Assembly: GCA_012517815.1 (NCBI GenBank)
Contig: JAAYUF010000156.1
Location: 1-64,000 of the forward strand
DNA: 64,000 bases
Direction: 5' to 3'
Source of the DNA: Clostridiales bacterium
Lineage (GTDB): Bacteria > Bacillota > Clostridia > Christensenellales > Aristaeellaceae
Each line of letters starts with the position of its first letter. Position 1 is the stretch's first letter. Positions 45,271-55,809 of this stretch are shown piece by piece. Made by a program: the position numbers and the translations under genes. The notes below the pieces were generated by a model. It saw nothing but the letters and a program-made list of their open reading frames with translations. It ran no database searches and had not been told where the DNA came from.

Positions 45271-46007
45271 TGAAAAAGCCGATCTACCGCCATGAGCTGA
45301 AGTATCTCATCAACCTGCCGGACTGGGCGCTGCTGCGGACGCGCATGGCCGGCGCGATGCAGCGCGACCAAAACGTCGGCGAAAGCGGCGAGTACCGGAT
45401 TCGCAGCCTGTACTTCGACGACTACTGGAACACCGCCTACGAGGAAAAGGACGAAGGCGTCCTCGTGCGCCGCAAATACCGCATCCGGGTGTACAACTGC
45501 AGCCAGACGGCAATCCACCTGGAGCGAAAAAGCAAGGTGGGCCAGTACGTCAGCAAGGAGAGCGCCCCGCTGACCAAAGCGGAAGTCGACCTGATCCTCG
45601 TGGGCGATTACGCCTTTCTGGAGAAGAGCGACGATAACCTCCTGCGCGAGTTCTACTGCGAGCTCACCTCGCGCCTGATGCGTCCGCGGGTGATCGTGGA
45701 TTACGACCGCGAGCCGTTCGTCCAGATCTCCGGAGACGTGCGCGTCACCTTTGACAAGCACGTCCGGGCGGGCTTTGGCACGCTGGACCTGTTCGACGCG
45801 GCGCTCCCGACGGTGGAGGTGCTTCCCGCCGACCAGATGATCATGGAAGTCAAGTATACGGAATTCCTGCCACGGCTTGTGCGCGACCTGATGCCGCCGC
45901 GCGCGAGCATCCTGACGGCGGCATCCAAGTACGTGCTTTGCTGCGACGCGGCGGTACGGTCGAGAAACCAGAATCGAACGGAGGGGCTTGTATGGAAGGC
46001 ACGCTGA
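45270..46007 (+). CDS. VTC-domain protein (polyphosphate polymerase family)
   Basis: A 245-residue VTC/CYTH-type tunnel-fold protein. RHELKYLI at the start, IRSLYFDDYWNTAYEEK, RRKYRIRVY, IHLERKSKVG and MEVKYTEFLP form the ring of basic and acidic residues that in the eukaryotic VTC4 core binds nucleotide and growing polyphosphate. Bacterial members near CotH and DUF4956 genes are common in Clostridia; whether they make polyphosphate is not established in general. The ATG overlaps the cotH stop (TGATG), and the end overlaps the next gene by 16 bases. Confidence 0.87.
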   Translation: MKKPIYRHELKYLINLPDWALLRTRMAGAMQRDQNVGESGEYRIRSLYFDDYWNTAYEEKDEGVLVRRKYRIRVYNCSQTAIHLERKSKVGQYVSKESAPLTKAEVDLILVGDYAFLEKSDDNLLREFYCELTSRLMRPRVIVDYDREPFVQISGDVRVTFDKHVRAGFGTLDLFDAALPTVEVLPADQMIMEVKYTEFLPRLVRDLMPPRASILTAASKYVLCCDAAVRSRNQNRTEGLVWKAR

Positions 46008-46690
46008 CTTTTCAGGATATCATTAAAAAATCGGTATTGGAGGCGGGCGGGTTCCTGCAGGGGGTGTCCTGGAGTTCCGTGCTGCACGCGGCGGCGCTTG
46101 TCGGGCTTTCGCTGGCGATGGGGCTGATCATCTTCGCGATCTACCGCAAGGCGTTCATGGGCGTGGTCTACAGCCGCACCTTCGCGGTATCGCTGGCGGG
46201 CATGACGGTGCTGACCTGCTCCATCATCGTGACCATCCAGTCCAACGTGGTGCTGTCGCTGGGCATGGTGGGCGCGCTCTCCATCGTGCGCTACCGCACG
46301 GCCATCAAAGACCCGATGGACCTCCTGTTCCTGTTCTGGACGGTTGCCGCCGGCATCGCCATCGGCGCGGATATGGTCTATATTGCGGTGCTCGTGGCGG
46401 TGATCATGATCGTTTTGCTGCTGTTGCTCTCGCGCCGCAAACACGCGCGCGACGAAATGTACATCCTGCTGATCCACTACAGCGGCGAAGGCGTCGACGA
46501 GGCCGTGCGCAGGGCGCTGGGCACGCACCCGTACCGGATCAAATCCAAGACCCTGCGCAAGGACGACGTGGAAATGGCCGTGGAGGTTCGCGTCCGTAAA
46601 AATGACCTATCCTTTGTGGACCGCATCCGCACGATGGACAGCATCCGCGACCTTACCGTCGTGCAGTACAGCGGCGATTACATCGACTGA
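45992..46690 (+). CDS. DUF4956 membrane protein
   Basis: A 232-residue protein with about four hydrophobic helices between residues 25 and 150, containing the family hallmark SLGMVGALSIVRYRTAIKDP, followed by a small soluble domain (about 155-232) that looks like a ferredoxin-fold or ACT-like module. Function unknown; the family is repeatedly found beside VTC and CotH genes, so a membrane partner for the VTC protein is a reasonable guess. GGAGG lies seven bases before the chosen ATG. Confidence 0.85.
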   Translation: MEGTLTFQDIIKKSVLEAGGFLQGVSWSSVLHAAALVGLSLAMGLIIFAIYRKAFMGVVYSRTFAVSLAGMTVLTCSIIVTIQSNVVLSLGMVGALSIVRYRTAIKDPMDLLFLFWTVAAGIAIGADMVYIAVLVAVIMIVLLLLLSRRKHARDEMYILLIHYSGEGVDEAVRRALGTHPYRIKSKTLRKDDVEMAVEVRVRKNDLSFVDRIRTMDSIRDLTVVQYSGDYID

Positions 46691-46703
46691 CGCAGAGGCG
46701 CCT

Positions 46704-48074
46704 ATGAAAGGTTTGATTCGGTTGCTCGCGGGCCTGCTGCTGACGGTCGGCATCGCTTTGCCCTGCGCCTGCGCCAGGGCCTGGACGGTCACGGCGCATT
46801 ATCCGGCCAGCGACGCGGTGCTGCAAAACCCGTTCATCGGCAATGCCGTATGGGCCAACGACGCGCCGGAACACGAGCAGCCTTTCACTTTGGTATACGC
46901 CGATTTGACCTGGGCCGATTTTGAACCGGAAGAGGGCCGTTTCGATTTCGCAGGCTTTGAGCGGCGGAATCAGTTCAAGCTCTGGCGCGCGCTGGGCAAA
47001 CGGGTGATCTTCCGCTTTGTGATGGACGTGCCCGGCGACCGCAAGCACATGGATATCCCCGCATGGCTCTACCAGGCGACGGGGAAGGACGGCATCGCCT
47101 ACCGCGTGTCCTACGGCCGCGGGTACAGCCCCGACTATCAAAACCCGCTGCTGATCGAAGCGCACGCCAAGGCGATCGCGGCCATTGGGGAACGATACGG
47201 CGACGATCCCCTGATCGCCTATGTGGAGCTCGGTTCCCTCGGCCACTGGGGCGAGTGGCATGTGCATGAGGCAATCGGCGACATGCCGCCCGCAGAGGTC
47301 TGCGAACAATACGTCCTGCCCTATTTTGCGGCGTTCCCGAACGCAAAGCTGATGATGCGCCGCCCGTTCGCCATCGCCGCGCAGCGCGGGATGGGCCTTT
47401 ACAACGACGCTGCGGGTTCGCTGTCCTCCACCCGGACATGGCTGGACTGGATCATGCTGGGCGACGGCAACGGCGCGGCGGACGGGAACAGCCTGCTGCT
47501 GCCCATGCCGGACGCATGGCGCACCGCGCCCATCGGCGGGGAGCTTGCGACCGCCGAGAAGCGGGATACGCTGCTGGACTCCCTTTGGGCTCAGACCATG
47601 GACCTGTTTACGCAGTCCCATACCAGCTGGATTGGGCCGGGGAGTTTCTCCGATGTGCCGCGGGGCGGAGACGCGCAGCAGGCGCTTGACCAGCTGATGA
47701 ACCGGATCGGCTATCGCCTGCGCGTGGATCGCTGCACGGCGGCCGACGCGTCCGAAGGCGGGCTGTCCCTTACGCTGGTCTGGCACAATGATGGTATCGC
47801 GCCGTTCTATTTCGACTGGCCGGCAACCCTGCGCATCGAAGGCGCGGACGGTGCGCGCGCCTTTTGGCCGCTTCCCTTCCGCCTTGCGGAGGTTCTGCCC
47901 GGAGAAGCATTCGCGGTTGAAACGACCCTGCCAAAGGAAATGCTCCCGGCGGATGGCTGCGCCCTGTCCGTGGGGATTGTCGACCCCGCTACGGGCGACG
48001 CCGGCGTCGCGCTTGCGATGGACGCAGACGAGCAGGATCTCTGGTATCCCCTGCTGAGCATCGGCGCAAAATAA
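46704..48074 (+). CDS. Secreted DUF4832 protein with glycosidase-like N-domain
   Basis: A 456-residue exported protein. A signal peptide covers about residues 1-26 (LLAGLLLTVGIALPCACARA). Residues 30-330 read like a TIM-barrel glycosidase (TLVYADLTWADFEPEEGRFD, VIFRFVMDVPGD, IAYVELGSLGHWGEWH with an acidic residue at a catalytic-like place). The rest is a beta-sandwich of the DUF4832 type (LTLVWHNDGIAPFYFDWP). It may trim or bind the Pel-like polymer. Last gene of the operon, 13 bp after the DUF4956 gene. Confidence 0.75.
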   Translation: MKGLIRLLAGLLLTVGIALPCACARAWTVTAHYPASDAVLQNPFIGNAVWANDAPEHEQPFTLVYADLTWADFEPEEGRFDFAGFERRNQFKLWRALGKRVIFRFVMDVPGDRKHMDIPAWLYQATGKDGIAYRVSYGRGYSPDYQNPLLIEAHAKAIAAIGERYGDDPLIAYVELGSLGHWGEWHVHEAIGDMPPAEVCEQYVLPYFAAFPNAKLMMRRPFAIAAQRGMGLYNDAAGSLSSTRTWLDWIMLGDGNGAADGNSLLLPMPDAWRTAPIGGELATAEKRDTLLDSLWAQTMDLFTQSHTSWIGPGSFSDVPRGGDAQQALDQLMNRIGYRLRVDRCTAADASEGGLSLTLVWHNDGIAPFYFDWPATLRIEGADGARAFWPLPFRLAEVLPGEAFAVETTLPKEMLPADGCALSVGIVDPATGDAGVALAMDADEQDLWYPLLSIGAK

Positions 48075-48712
48075 ACGGCTCGGTCGGCACGGCCGGAAGG
48101 CAGAGGCGCGCCCAAGCATCACCGTGCCGCGGGCGCGCGTTGGCAACCGGCTCCCGGCATGCCGTTCGCGCTTCCCGTTTGCAGGCGTATGGCGCGGATC
48201 GGCTTCCCGGCCGAATACGGGCCGAATATGATTTACTTCTCATGTCGTCGCGTAAAATCCCGGACGGGATGGGGTTGGGCAACTGTTGGACGAGCAGCCT
48301 CCGTAGGGCTTGCGCGGCGCGCGCGTTCCCGATCCATGCGGCAAGCGGCGGCTGTTACCGTCAAACGCACCTGCGCAGAACCTGTACGCGCAGGTGCGTC
48401 CCATTGTCCGGCTTGCGTTCGGCAGGGTTTGGCACGTCGGCCAGGCGGGTCGCGGATTCATACGGTTCCGGCATCCCGCCTCGCTGTCGCGGCGGTTTCC
48501 CAAGGCGCAACCCCGAAAGGTCACGGCATCGGCCGCTTTCCGCCCGAAACGTCCTGGGATATCCATGCAGGAACGCGTCAAAGCACAGGCGCGTTTTTCC
48601 CGGGACGGGGAGCGAAGGCGTAGCGGGGCTGCGTCGACCTTCCGCGACACAGCCGCGGGAGAAAGCCGCCGTGCCTGAGGAGGCGCTCCTGATTGACAAT
48701 CCCATCCCGCTT
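48075..48712. other. Intergenic stretch with a hairpin and repeat copy C
   Basis: No gene recognised in about 640 bases between convergent genes. A 12-bp perfect hairpin (arms 48365-48376 and 48388-48399, ACGCACCTGCGC type) could terminate the pel operon although no U-run follows. Repeat copy C lies at 48563-48670. Confidence 0.6.
48563..48670 (-). repeat. Intergenic repeat family, copy C (inverted)
   Basis: Read on the minus strand it aligns with copy B: GTCGCGnAAG, CCCGCTACGCCTTCGC, then a GCTTTGACGCGTTCC block and an ATGG end. It is the most diverged of the three copies and lies opposite in orientation to copies A and B. Confidence 0.55.
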
Positions 48713-51154
48713 TCAGCCGACCGTCACGTCCACGCGGAATACCTTGCCCGTTTCCGTGCAGACGGGGATCGTCTGCCCCTGAAGGGGGATTCCGTCCACG
48801 GTGACCTTAACCGTTCCCTTTTCGCCGCCGCTTCGGTTGGTTACGGCAATTTCATAGCGGTTGCCGCGAAACACGCGGCCGATTTTCACCTCGGTCAGGT
48901 GCGCGGGCAGGCAGGGGTCGATCATCAGGCCGTCCAACTGCGGCTTAACGCCAAGCACCGCCTGCGACACGGCGTAGAAGTTCCACGCCGCGGTGCCGGT
49001 CAGCCAGCTGTTTTTCGCCTCGCCGGGCCGTTCGCTTTCCTTGCCGTTGACCGTCTGGCTGTACACGTAGGGCTCGGTGCGGTGCAACTGCTGATCCTGA
49101 ATGTAGGCCGGGGCGATGCGCCGGTAGATGTCAAACGCGCGGTCGCCGTGGCCCAGCATGGTTTCCGCGATTACCACCCAGGGATTGTTATGGCAGAAAA
49201 CAGAGCCGTTCTCCTTGTAGCCCGGCGGGTAGGAACTGATCTCGCCCAGGTTGAGTCGATAGCTGCGGTACGCGGGCCAGTTGAGCACTACGCCGTAGTC
49301 AGACAGCAGGTGTTCGCGCGTCGCGTCCAGCGCCTTTTGCGCCATGCCGTTTTCGAGCCCCACGCCCGCCATCACGCACATGCCCTGCGGCTCGATGTAG
49401 ATTTTCCCCTCGTCGCACTCGGCGGAGCCCACCTTTTCACCGTTGGCGTCGTACGCGCGCAGGAACCACCCGCCGTCCCAGCCGTGCCGCTCAATCGCCC
49501 GCGCCATGGCCTGCCCGCGCTCGCGGGCATAGGCGGCTTCCGCAGCGTCGCCGCGCCGCTCGCACAGGCGGGCGTAGTCCTCCGCCACCCCCACGAACAT
49601 GCCCGCGATAAACACGCTTTCCGCCACGCCCGTATCGTGGTTGGTCACGGTTTGAAAGCTCTCTCCGGACACGCAGGAGTAACAGTTGAGGTTCAGGCAG
49701 TCGTTCCAGTCCGCGCGGCCGATCAGCGGCAGGCCGTGCGGGCCGCAGTGTTCCGCCGTGTAGCGGAAGGCGCGGCGCAGATGTTCCATCATGGGGGCGG
49801 CCAGCGCGGGGTCGTTGTCAAAATCGACCCGCTCGTCCAGCAGCGAAAACTCCCCGCTCTCCTTCAGGTGGGCCGCGACGGCGTAGATCAGCCAGAGGGG
49901 ATCGTCGTTAAAGCCGCTGCCGGCGTCCAGGTTGCCGCGCTTGGTCAGCGGCTGGTACTGATGGTAGGCGCTGCCGTCCGGCCGCTGGGTGGCGGCGATG
50001 TCCACAATCCGCTCCTTCGCCCGTTCCGGGATCAGGTGCACAAAGCCCAGCAGGTCCTGGCTGCAATCGCGGAAACCCATGCCGCGCCCGATGCCGCTTT
50101 CAAAATAGCTGGCGGAGCGGCTCATGTTGAAGGTGACCATGCACTGGTATTGATTCCAGATATTCACCTGCCGGTTGAGCTTTTCATCGGCGCTGCGGAC
50201 GGTAAATCGGCTCAGCAGATTCGCCCAGTATGCCGCCAGTTCGTCAAGCCGCGCCTCAAACTGTTCGTCGGTCCGGAAGGCGGCCAGCAGCGCGTGGGCT
50301 TCTTCCTTGACGATCACGTCCGGCGCGATAAACTTCCTGTCGACGGGGTTTTCGCAATACCCCAGGACAAACAGGAACCGGACGCTTTCACCGGGTTTGA
50401 GCGTGCGGCGGATGCAATGGCTGGCGATGGGCGCCCAGCCGTGCGCCACGCTGTTCCTGGGCTGGTCCGCCATGACCACGTCGGGCTTGCCAAAGCCGTT
50501 GTACAGGCCCAAAAAGCTCTCCCGGTCCGTATCGAAGCCGTCGACCTCCGTGTTGACGGCGTACACGGCGTAATGGTTGCGGCGCTCGCGGTATTCGGAT
50601 TTATGGTAGATGGCGGCGCCGCCGTTTTCCACCTCCACTTCGCCGATGGCGTAGTTGCGCTGAAAGTTGAGGTTGTCGTCCAGCGCGTTCCAAAGGCAAA
50701 ACTCCACAAAGCTGTACAGGCTCACCTGCTTGTCGGCCGCGCTTTCGTTGGTCAGCGTCAGCCGCGTAACCTCGGCCCGGAAACCGTGGGGAACCATGGC
50801 GCACTGCTGGGCTCGCAGGCCGTTCTTTCGGGAGGTGATCACCGTGTAACCCAGGCCGTGGCGGCACTCGTAGCTGTCCAGCGGCGTTTGCGTGGGCTGC
50901 CACCCCGGGTTCCAGACCGTTTCGCCGTCCCGCAGGTAGAAATACTTGCCGCCCGCGTCGGTGGGCACGTTGTTGTAGCGGTACCGCGTCAGCCTCAGCA
51001 GCCGCGCGTCCCGATAGAACGAATAGCCGCCGGACGTGTTGCTGACCAGCGAAAAAAAGTCCTCTCCCCCCAGATAGTTGATCCAGGGGTACGGGGTATC
51101 CGGCCGGGTGATGACAAACTCCTTGCGCGCGTCGTCAAATGCGCCGTAGTTCAT
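48713..51154 (-). CDS. Cellobiose phosphorylase-like GH94 enzyme
   Basis: An 813-residue GH94 phosphorylase that splits a beta-linked disaccharide with phosphate to glucose-1-phosphate and a free sugar. The N-terminus ([19 protein letters not shown], then [16 protein letters not shown]) and the length fit cellobiose phosphorylases. The catalytic Asp is in RADWNDCLN (residues 482-485), and the phosphate-site region [12 protein letters not shown] is near the end. Specificity for cellobiose rather than a related disaccharide is likely but not proven. No signal peptide, so it acts in the cytosol on imported sugar. AAGGAGG precedes the ATG. It reads away from the LacI gene and importer that follow. 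Confidence 0.9.
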   Translation of the reverse strand: MNYGAFDDARKEFVITRPDTPYPWINYLGGEDFFSLVSNTSGGYSFYRDARLLRLTRYRYNNVPTDAGGKYFYLRDGETVWNPGWQPTQTPLDSYECRHGLGYTVITSRKNGLRAQQCAMVPHGFRAEVTRLTLTNESAADKQVSLYSFVEFCLWNALDDNLNFQRNYAIGEVEVENGGAAIYHKSEYRERRNHYAVYAVNTEVDGFDTDRESFLGLYNGFGKPDVVMADQPRNSVAHGWAPIASHCIRRTLKPGESVRFLFVLGYCENPVDRKFIAPDVIVKEEAHALLAAFRTDEQFEARLDELAAYWANLLSRFTVRSADEKLNRQVNIWNQYQCMVTFNMSRSASYFESGIGRGMGFRDCSQDLLGFVHLIPERAKERIVDIAATQRPDGSAYHQYQPLTKRGNLDAGSGFNDDPLWLIYAVAAHLKESGEFSLLDERVDFDNDPALAAPMMEHLRRAFRYTAEHCGPHGLPLIGRADWNDCLNLNCYSCVSGESFQTVTNHDTGVAESVFIAGMFVGVAEDYARLCERRGDAAEAAYARERGQAMARAIERHGWDGGWFLRAYDANGEKVGSAECDEGKIYIEPQGMCVMAGVGLENGMAQKALDATREHLLSDYGVVLNWPAYRSYRLNLGEISSYPPGYKENGSVFCHNNPWVVIAETMLGHGDRAFDIYRRIAPAYIQDQQLHRTEPYVYSQTVNGKESERPGEAKNSWLTGTAAWNFYAVSQAVLGVKPQLDGLMIDPCLPAHLTEVKIGRVFRGNRYEIAVTNRSGGEKGTVKVTVDGIPLQGQTIPVCTETGKVFRVDVTVG

Positions 51155-51552
51155 AACCGCATTCCTCCTTAATTGGGCCAAGCGCCGGGTGAATCCGGGA
51201 TGGTTCGTCCGGCATCCGGCGGACAAGCGGGGTGCAGCTCGGTCGGCGCAACCCGCCTTACGGGCGTCCGCAGAAGCCGAGCGCGGCGTACGCCCCGGCG
51301 CTTCCGCGCAAAAGGCACCTCCGCACGGTTGCGTCGATGCCCTTTTTCCAGCTCCGCCGTTGCCTCGCGCCGCGCGGCGCATTTCGCCCTCCGCTACGGT
51401 TTCAGTTCTTGAACGCTTCCCTCTCGCCGCGCCGGTCTCCCCCTGACTTCGTCGCGCAAGCTCGCCGTGGCTCCGCTGCGCCTTCGCCGCCGTTCCCTGT
51501 CATGGCAGAAAACCGTTCGTGAGCTTTGGTGCGTTCCCGAATGGAAATCGGA
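51155..51552. other. Intergenic stretch with repeat copy B
   Basis: About 400 bases between two minus-strand genes. No gene or clear promoter seen; the right part is the repeat copy at 51411-51544. Confidence 0.55.
51411..51544 (+). repeat. Intergenic repeat family, copy B
   Basis: Closest relative of copy A: both begin with GAnCGCyTCCCTCTC and share CyCCGCTGCGCC and CGTGAGCTT followed by TGCGTTCC. Non-coding, directly after the LacI gene. Confidence 0.6.
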
Positions 51553-52578
51553 TTACCCTTCCCGCGTTTCCAGCGTGGCGACCGTTTCTCCCTCAATCAG
51601 CGAGCACGGGATCACCGCAATTTCGGGGATGGACGTCTTGGGGTTCTGGATCAGCTCGATGAGCTTTTGCGCCGCTTCCGAGCCGATCAGGCCGGTATCC
51701 TGCCGGATGGTGGTCAGCCGGGGCTTGAGCAGCTGCATGATGGGGATACCGTCGTAGCCCACGATGGAAATATCCCTGGGGATTTGCAGCCCCAGATCGG
51801 CGATCGCCTCATATGCGCCCAGCGCCGAAAAATCATCCGATACCAAAATGCACGTCGGGCGGTTTTTCAGCGACATGATCTGCATCACGGCTCGGTATAC
51901 GGACGGCGGATCGTTATACTCGCACGTGCCGATGTATTCGTCCGGGATGTCCAGACGGAGCGCCTGGGCCATCCGGTAAAACGAACCCAGCCGCGTGTCG
52001 GTAATGGCGTTCTTCTGCCCGTGGATATTGGCGATGCGCCGGTGCCCCTTTGCGTAGATGTAGTCCATCAGCACCTGAATGCCGTACAGATTGTTGGACT
52101 GAATGCAGGTGCGGTTGCTCACCAGATGGTCGATGGTCACGATGGGCAGTTCGCTGTTGACCAGCTGGATGATCTCCGGCTCCTGAAAGTTGATGCTGGC
52201 GATGCATACGCCGTCGACCTCGCGGTAATGGCAGTGCTCCAGGTAGGTCATCTTCGTATCGCCCATGTTGTGGCTGATGAAGGTGATATCGTACCCCTGG
52301 CGCTCGGCCTCTTTCTTGAAGCTTTCCAGCACCAGTGAAAAAAAGGAGTGCGTCAGCCCGCTGTGCTTGTCGTCTGCAAACAGCACGCCCAGGTTGTAGC
52401 TGTGTTTGGTTTTCAGCGCCCGCGCATGGGCGTTGGGGTAATACCCGATTTCCTTGGCCGCCTGAATGACCGTCTCGCGCGTTGCGTCGCTGACATCCGA
52501 GTATCCGTTGAGCGCCTTGCTGACCGTCGATACCGATATGCCGCAGCGCCTGGAGAGTTCCCTGATCGTTACCGACAC
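51553..52578 (-). CDS. LacI family transcriptional regulator
   Basis: A 341-residue LacI/GalR-type repressor. The DNA-binding helix-turn-helix is SVTIRELSRRCGISVSTVSKAL; the effector domain has NLGVLFADDKHSG, VDGVCIASINF, ILVSDDFSALGAYEA and IVGYDGIPIMQLLKP. The start is a GTG at 52578, five bases after GAGGTG. It stands between the GH94 gene and the ABC importer with oppositely oriented reading direction to the importer, and probably responds to an oligosaccharide or hexose phosphate of that pathway. Confidence 0.92.
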   Translation of the reverse strand: MSVTIRELSRRCGISVSTVSKALNGYSDVSDATRETVIQAAKEIGYYPNAHARALKTKHSYNLGVLFADDKHSGLTHSFFSLVLESFKKEAERQGYDITFISHNMGDTKMTYLEHCHYREVDGVCIASINFQEPEIIQLVNSELPIVTIDHLVSNRTCIQSNNLYGIQVLMDYIYAKGHRRIANIHGQKNAITDTRLGSFYRMAQALRLDIPDEYIGTCEYNDPPSVYRAVMQIMSLKNRPTCILVSDDFSALGAYEAIADLGLQIPRDISIVGYDGIPIMQLLKPRLTTIRQDTGLIGSEAAQKLIELIQNPKTSIPEIAVIPCSLIEGETVATLETREG

Positions 52579-52656
52579 GTTCGCACCTCACCGCCAGGAA
52601 TCAAGTTTGGATCGATCGAAGCGTTGCGTTTGTTCGAAATCGTTTTCCTGTGCCAC

Positions 52657-52685
52657 ATTATAATACGCAATCGGTAAAATAGCAA
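52657..52685 (-). promoter_or_regulatory. Promoter of the LacI regulator gene
   Basis: TTGCTA and TATAAT on the minus strand, 17 bases apart, about 80 bases before the GTG start. Confidence 0.75.
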
Positions 52686-54427
52686 GCCTGTTTTCAAACG
52701 GATATCGTTCGCGGCGAACAGGCGCCGCGCGGAGCGGTCCGCATATCCGCCCGGCAGACGGCAGCCGGCGTTCGGCGGTGATGCCGGGGCGCAGGGTTCA
52801 CCGGTGCGTTTTCCGGACGCGCGCCAGTCCTCATCGGCTTTCACGCCCGGTTCGCATCGCGGGCGCCGGCAAGGCGCGGCTTTTTCCCGGCGCGGGCGGA
52901 TCGCCGTTTCGCATTGTAAGGCGTCAGGTCGGTCGGTCGATCCGTCCCGCGTGCGCATCGTCCGTTTCGGCATGGTCTGCTCCGCGTGATCCACGAGGCG
53001 TTATCCTTGAGGAGAACCCTGCGTTTCTCCCGCCCTTGACTGCCGTACCTCCGGTATCCGTTTCCGCTTCCATGGCTCGGAAGGGATTCGACCGAGATCG
53101 GTTTCCAGTCATAATCAGCCCGTTTTTGCATCGCCGTGCCGTTTGCCCGGGCCCAGGGCACCCGTTCCGCCTTCCTCGCAAACCCGTTCGCGGTATGGTT
53201 TGCTTCGCAGGCAAGGTATGCAGGCGAAAGCCCGTAGCTGACGCGGGGCTCATGCCCCTCCGGGCGATCGGCCTTGCGCAAGCATGCAACAGGACAGGCG
53301 CGTTTCCCGTCGAACGGCTTCTCCTCTCCCCCAGGCGGTATCCGCCGGCCCGAGCTTATCAGCGTTTGCGCCGCGTCCGTCGCATGCTCAGGCGCGGGTA
53401 CGCCCATACCCAGATGGAAATCCGGCGTCCCTCGGCCCTTCATGGCCGGAGACGGTGAGCTTGGCTGGACGCGCGAACGCTGTCGCCCCATCGCCGCTGC
53501 CGCGTCAGGCGACCGCCGCGGAAGAACCGGTTGGCGCTGGGAGAAGCCTAATATCGCAAACGTTCTCGACCCACATTTTTACACGTTTTCGCCTCTGTGT
53601 CAGCCAATTCCGTGGCGCGGGTTTTTTCGCACAGGCTGCCCCCTGCTCTCCCGCAACGCCTGATAAATCTTTGCTTTGAAGCGTGTTCCGTTCGATTGTC
53701 CGGCGTCTGCCCGCTTCGATACGGCTTAAAATTACCCTTGACAGCGCGTGAAAACGGTAGTAAAATGACAGCGAATAAATCGAAACCCTTTTCGCCACCG
53801 CATGGCGAGAATAGCAAGAATCGCCGCCCCGTCCTTGTCGCGCGCAGGTTCGGTTCAACCTGACGGATCGCCATGTTGTTCCCGAGTCTTTGTTTGTAAC
53901 CTTTCAGCCTCAGCGTACAACGCCATTCCGGCGGTAAGAACCGCACGGTACGGCCTGACCTCCGTTCGCTTCCGGCGCTGCGAACGGAACACGCCCGCGC
54001 CGGCCTGAACGGGTTCCGGTTCGCAAACGCATCACAAGGGACCGAAATCGTCGGCAGTATGCCTGCTGAATGTACGGACGATACGGATGGTCCCGGCAAT
54101 CCGCCTTCGCACCGTTTCAAGTCATACAGGGACTTTGACGTGGTTGCTTGGGCCGTGATGTTGGCCGGTCTGGTCGTCGAAATCGGTTTGGTTTTCATCC
54201 CGGCTCCCTCCGCCGTTTCAATCAACCCGCGTGGCCGCCCCCCTGCGCCTGACGGACTTTAATCAAGATAACCCGTCTGGCGCTACCGGCCGGGCGTCCG
54301 GCAATCACCAGCGGCGGCGTACGCCCGGCGTGGCGCCGTAGCCCCTGCAAACAGATCGATAACAGTGCCAAGGCACCGTTTGAGAGAAATGCGGCACTGC
54401 CGCAGAAACAAAGGAGGAAACCCGCTC
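52686..54427. other. Long intergenic stretch (about 1.7 kb) without a recognisable gene
   Basis: Open frames up to about 225 codons exist on both strands, but they are Arg/Pro/Ser-rich, lack ribosome sites and resemble no protein family. One good promoter (53738-53766) points toward the ABC importer. A small inverted repeat CAGGTT-6-AACCTG lies near 53844. A decayed region, a non-coding RNA or a very long leader are possible. Confidence 0.55.
53738..53766 (+). promoter_or_regulatory. Promoter inside the long intergenic stretch
   Basis: TTGACA and TAAAAT with a 17-base spacer. It is the best promoter upstream of the ABC importer and would give a leader of about 655 bases, or drive an unrecognised small RNA. 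Confidence 0.65.
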
Positions 54428-55771
54428 ATGAAAAAGATCCTTTCTCTGGTTCTGGTCGTCCTGATGGTGCTGAGCCTGAGCACGGCGTTTGCCGCGACGC
54501 CCGTGGCCGCGACCGCGCTGGCCTATAAGGGCGAGCTGGAAATCATGCACTTCTCCACGTCCGAAGAGTCCGAGGGCAACGGCGGCTCCGACGGCTTCCG
54601 TACCACCCTGGCTGCCTGGGAAGCCGCGCATCCCGACATCACCCTCAAGCAGAACGTGCTGGCCAACGCCGAGTACAAAACCCAGGTGGCCACGCTGGCC
54701 GCCGCGGGCGATCTGCCGGATGTGTTCCTGCTCCAGGGCATGAACACCATCTCCTGGTCCTCCCAGAGCCTGGTGATGGACCTGACCGACGTCATCAAGA
54801 ACTCCCCCTACTATGCCGACTATAACACCGCGTACTTCACCCCTTTCACCGCGGACGGCAAGATCTACGGCTTCCCGGCGCTGACCGGCGGCACCTGCAC
54901 CGTCGTGGTGTACGACAAGGCCATGTGGGCGGAAGCCGGCTACGACACCTTCCCCTCCACCTGGGCCGAGGTCGAAAAGGCTTCCGAGTACTTCAACGCC
55001 AAGAACATCTCCGCCATCTCGTTTGGCAACGGCGGCCAGTGGCAGATGAACTCCTGCTTCCTGTCCACGCTGGGCAACCGCTACACCGGCCCCGAATGGT
55101 TCTCCAGCATGATCGCCAAGGGCGGCGCGAAGTTCACCGATCCGGAATTCGTGGCTGCGCTGGCGGAAACCAAGCGTCTGTTCACCGAAACCAAGATCTT
55201 CAACGCCGACTTCAACGCCGTCACCAATGAGGACGCCCGCGAATACTTCATCGCCGGCGACTCCGCTGCCTTCATCGGCGGCAACTGGGACGAATCCTAC
55301 ATCGCCGCGACCCTGAAGGCCTCCAACGAGGAGAAGTTCAACAACATGGGCTTCGCGGTGCTCCCGCAGCCCGCCGATGCCACCAAGGCGCCGGATTCCC
55401 AGAACATCGGCCTCGGCTACGCCGTAGCCATCAACCCCAAGCTCGCCGCTGATCCCGACAAGCTGGCCGCCGCCATCGATCTCGCCTACGAGATCACCGG
55501 CCCCGCCTTCTCCACCTACGTCGCGGAAAACTACGCGCTGGGCGGCCTGACCAAAGCCGGCGATGTGGACCTCTCCGACAAGGATGCCATCACGCAGGCG
55601 TTCTACAACTGGTCCTACGTTGACACCTCCACCTGCGAAATCTACGACTCCTACATCACCTCGGCCGTGTGGAGCGTGCTGAACACCGATCTGCAGACCA
55701 TGACCAACGGCGGTATGACTCCCGAGCAGGTTGCCCAGAACGCGCAAGCCGCGTACGAAGCAAACTACTAA
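54428..55771 (+). CDS. Sugar ABC transporter substrate-binding protein (family 1)
   Basis: A 447-residue extracellular solute-binding protein of the maltose/oligosaccharide type. The signal peptide [17 protein letters not shown] is followed by AFAAT, with no lipobox Cys. Fold markers are [42 protein letters not shown] and the helical C-terminus. AAGGAGG lies ten bases before the ATG. It precedes two permease genes; the ATPase is not in the window, so a shared MsmK-type ATPase elsewhere in the genome is probable. Likely ligands are beta-linked oligosaccharides, by context only. Confidence 0.9.
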   Translation: MKKILSLVLVVLMVLSLSTAFAATPVAATALAYKGELEIMHFSTSEESEGNGGSDGFRTTLAAWEAAHPDITLKQNVLANAEYKTQVATLAAAGDLPDVFLLQGMNTISWSSQSLVMDLTDVIKNSPYYADYNTAYFTPFTADGKIYGFPALTGGTCTVVVYDKAMWAEAGYDTFPSTWAEVEKASEYFNAKNISAISFGNGGQWQMNSCFLSTLGNRYTGPEWFSSMIAKGGAKFTDPEFVAALAETKRLFTETKIFNADFNAVTNEDAREYFIAGDSAAFIGGNWDESYIAATLKASNEEKFNNMGFAVLPQPADATKAPDSQNIGLGYAVAINPKLAADPDKLAAAIDLAYEITGPAFSTYVAENYALGGLTKAGDVDLSDKDAITQAFYNWSYVDTSTCEIYDSYITSAVWSVLNTDLQTMTNGGMTPEQVAQNAQAAYEANY

Positions 55772-55809
55772 GATCGGCTGAAGGACCACCGGCAGCCTGC
55801 TGGCAATGC

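Noticed and set aside
48140-51172. A 1010-codon open frame on the plus strand opposite the GH94 gene
   Set aside because: It mirrors the third-position GC bias of the GH94 gene, has no ribosome site and is rich in His, Gln and Val as expected for an antisense frame.
52778-53458. 226-codon plus-strand frame in the long intergenic stretch
   Set aside because: No ribosome site, Arg/Pro-rich, no recognisable family; overlapping frames on the other strand are equally open.
53548-54225. 225-codon minus-strand frame in the same stretch
   Set aside because: No ribosome site and Arg/Ser-rich; a good plus-strand promoter lies inside it, which argues for non-coding DNA.
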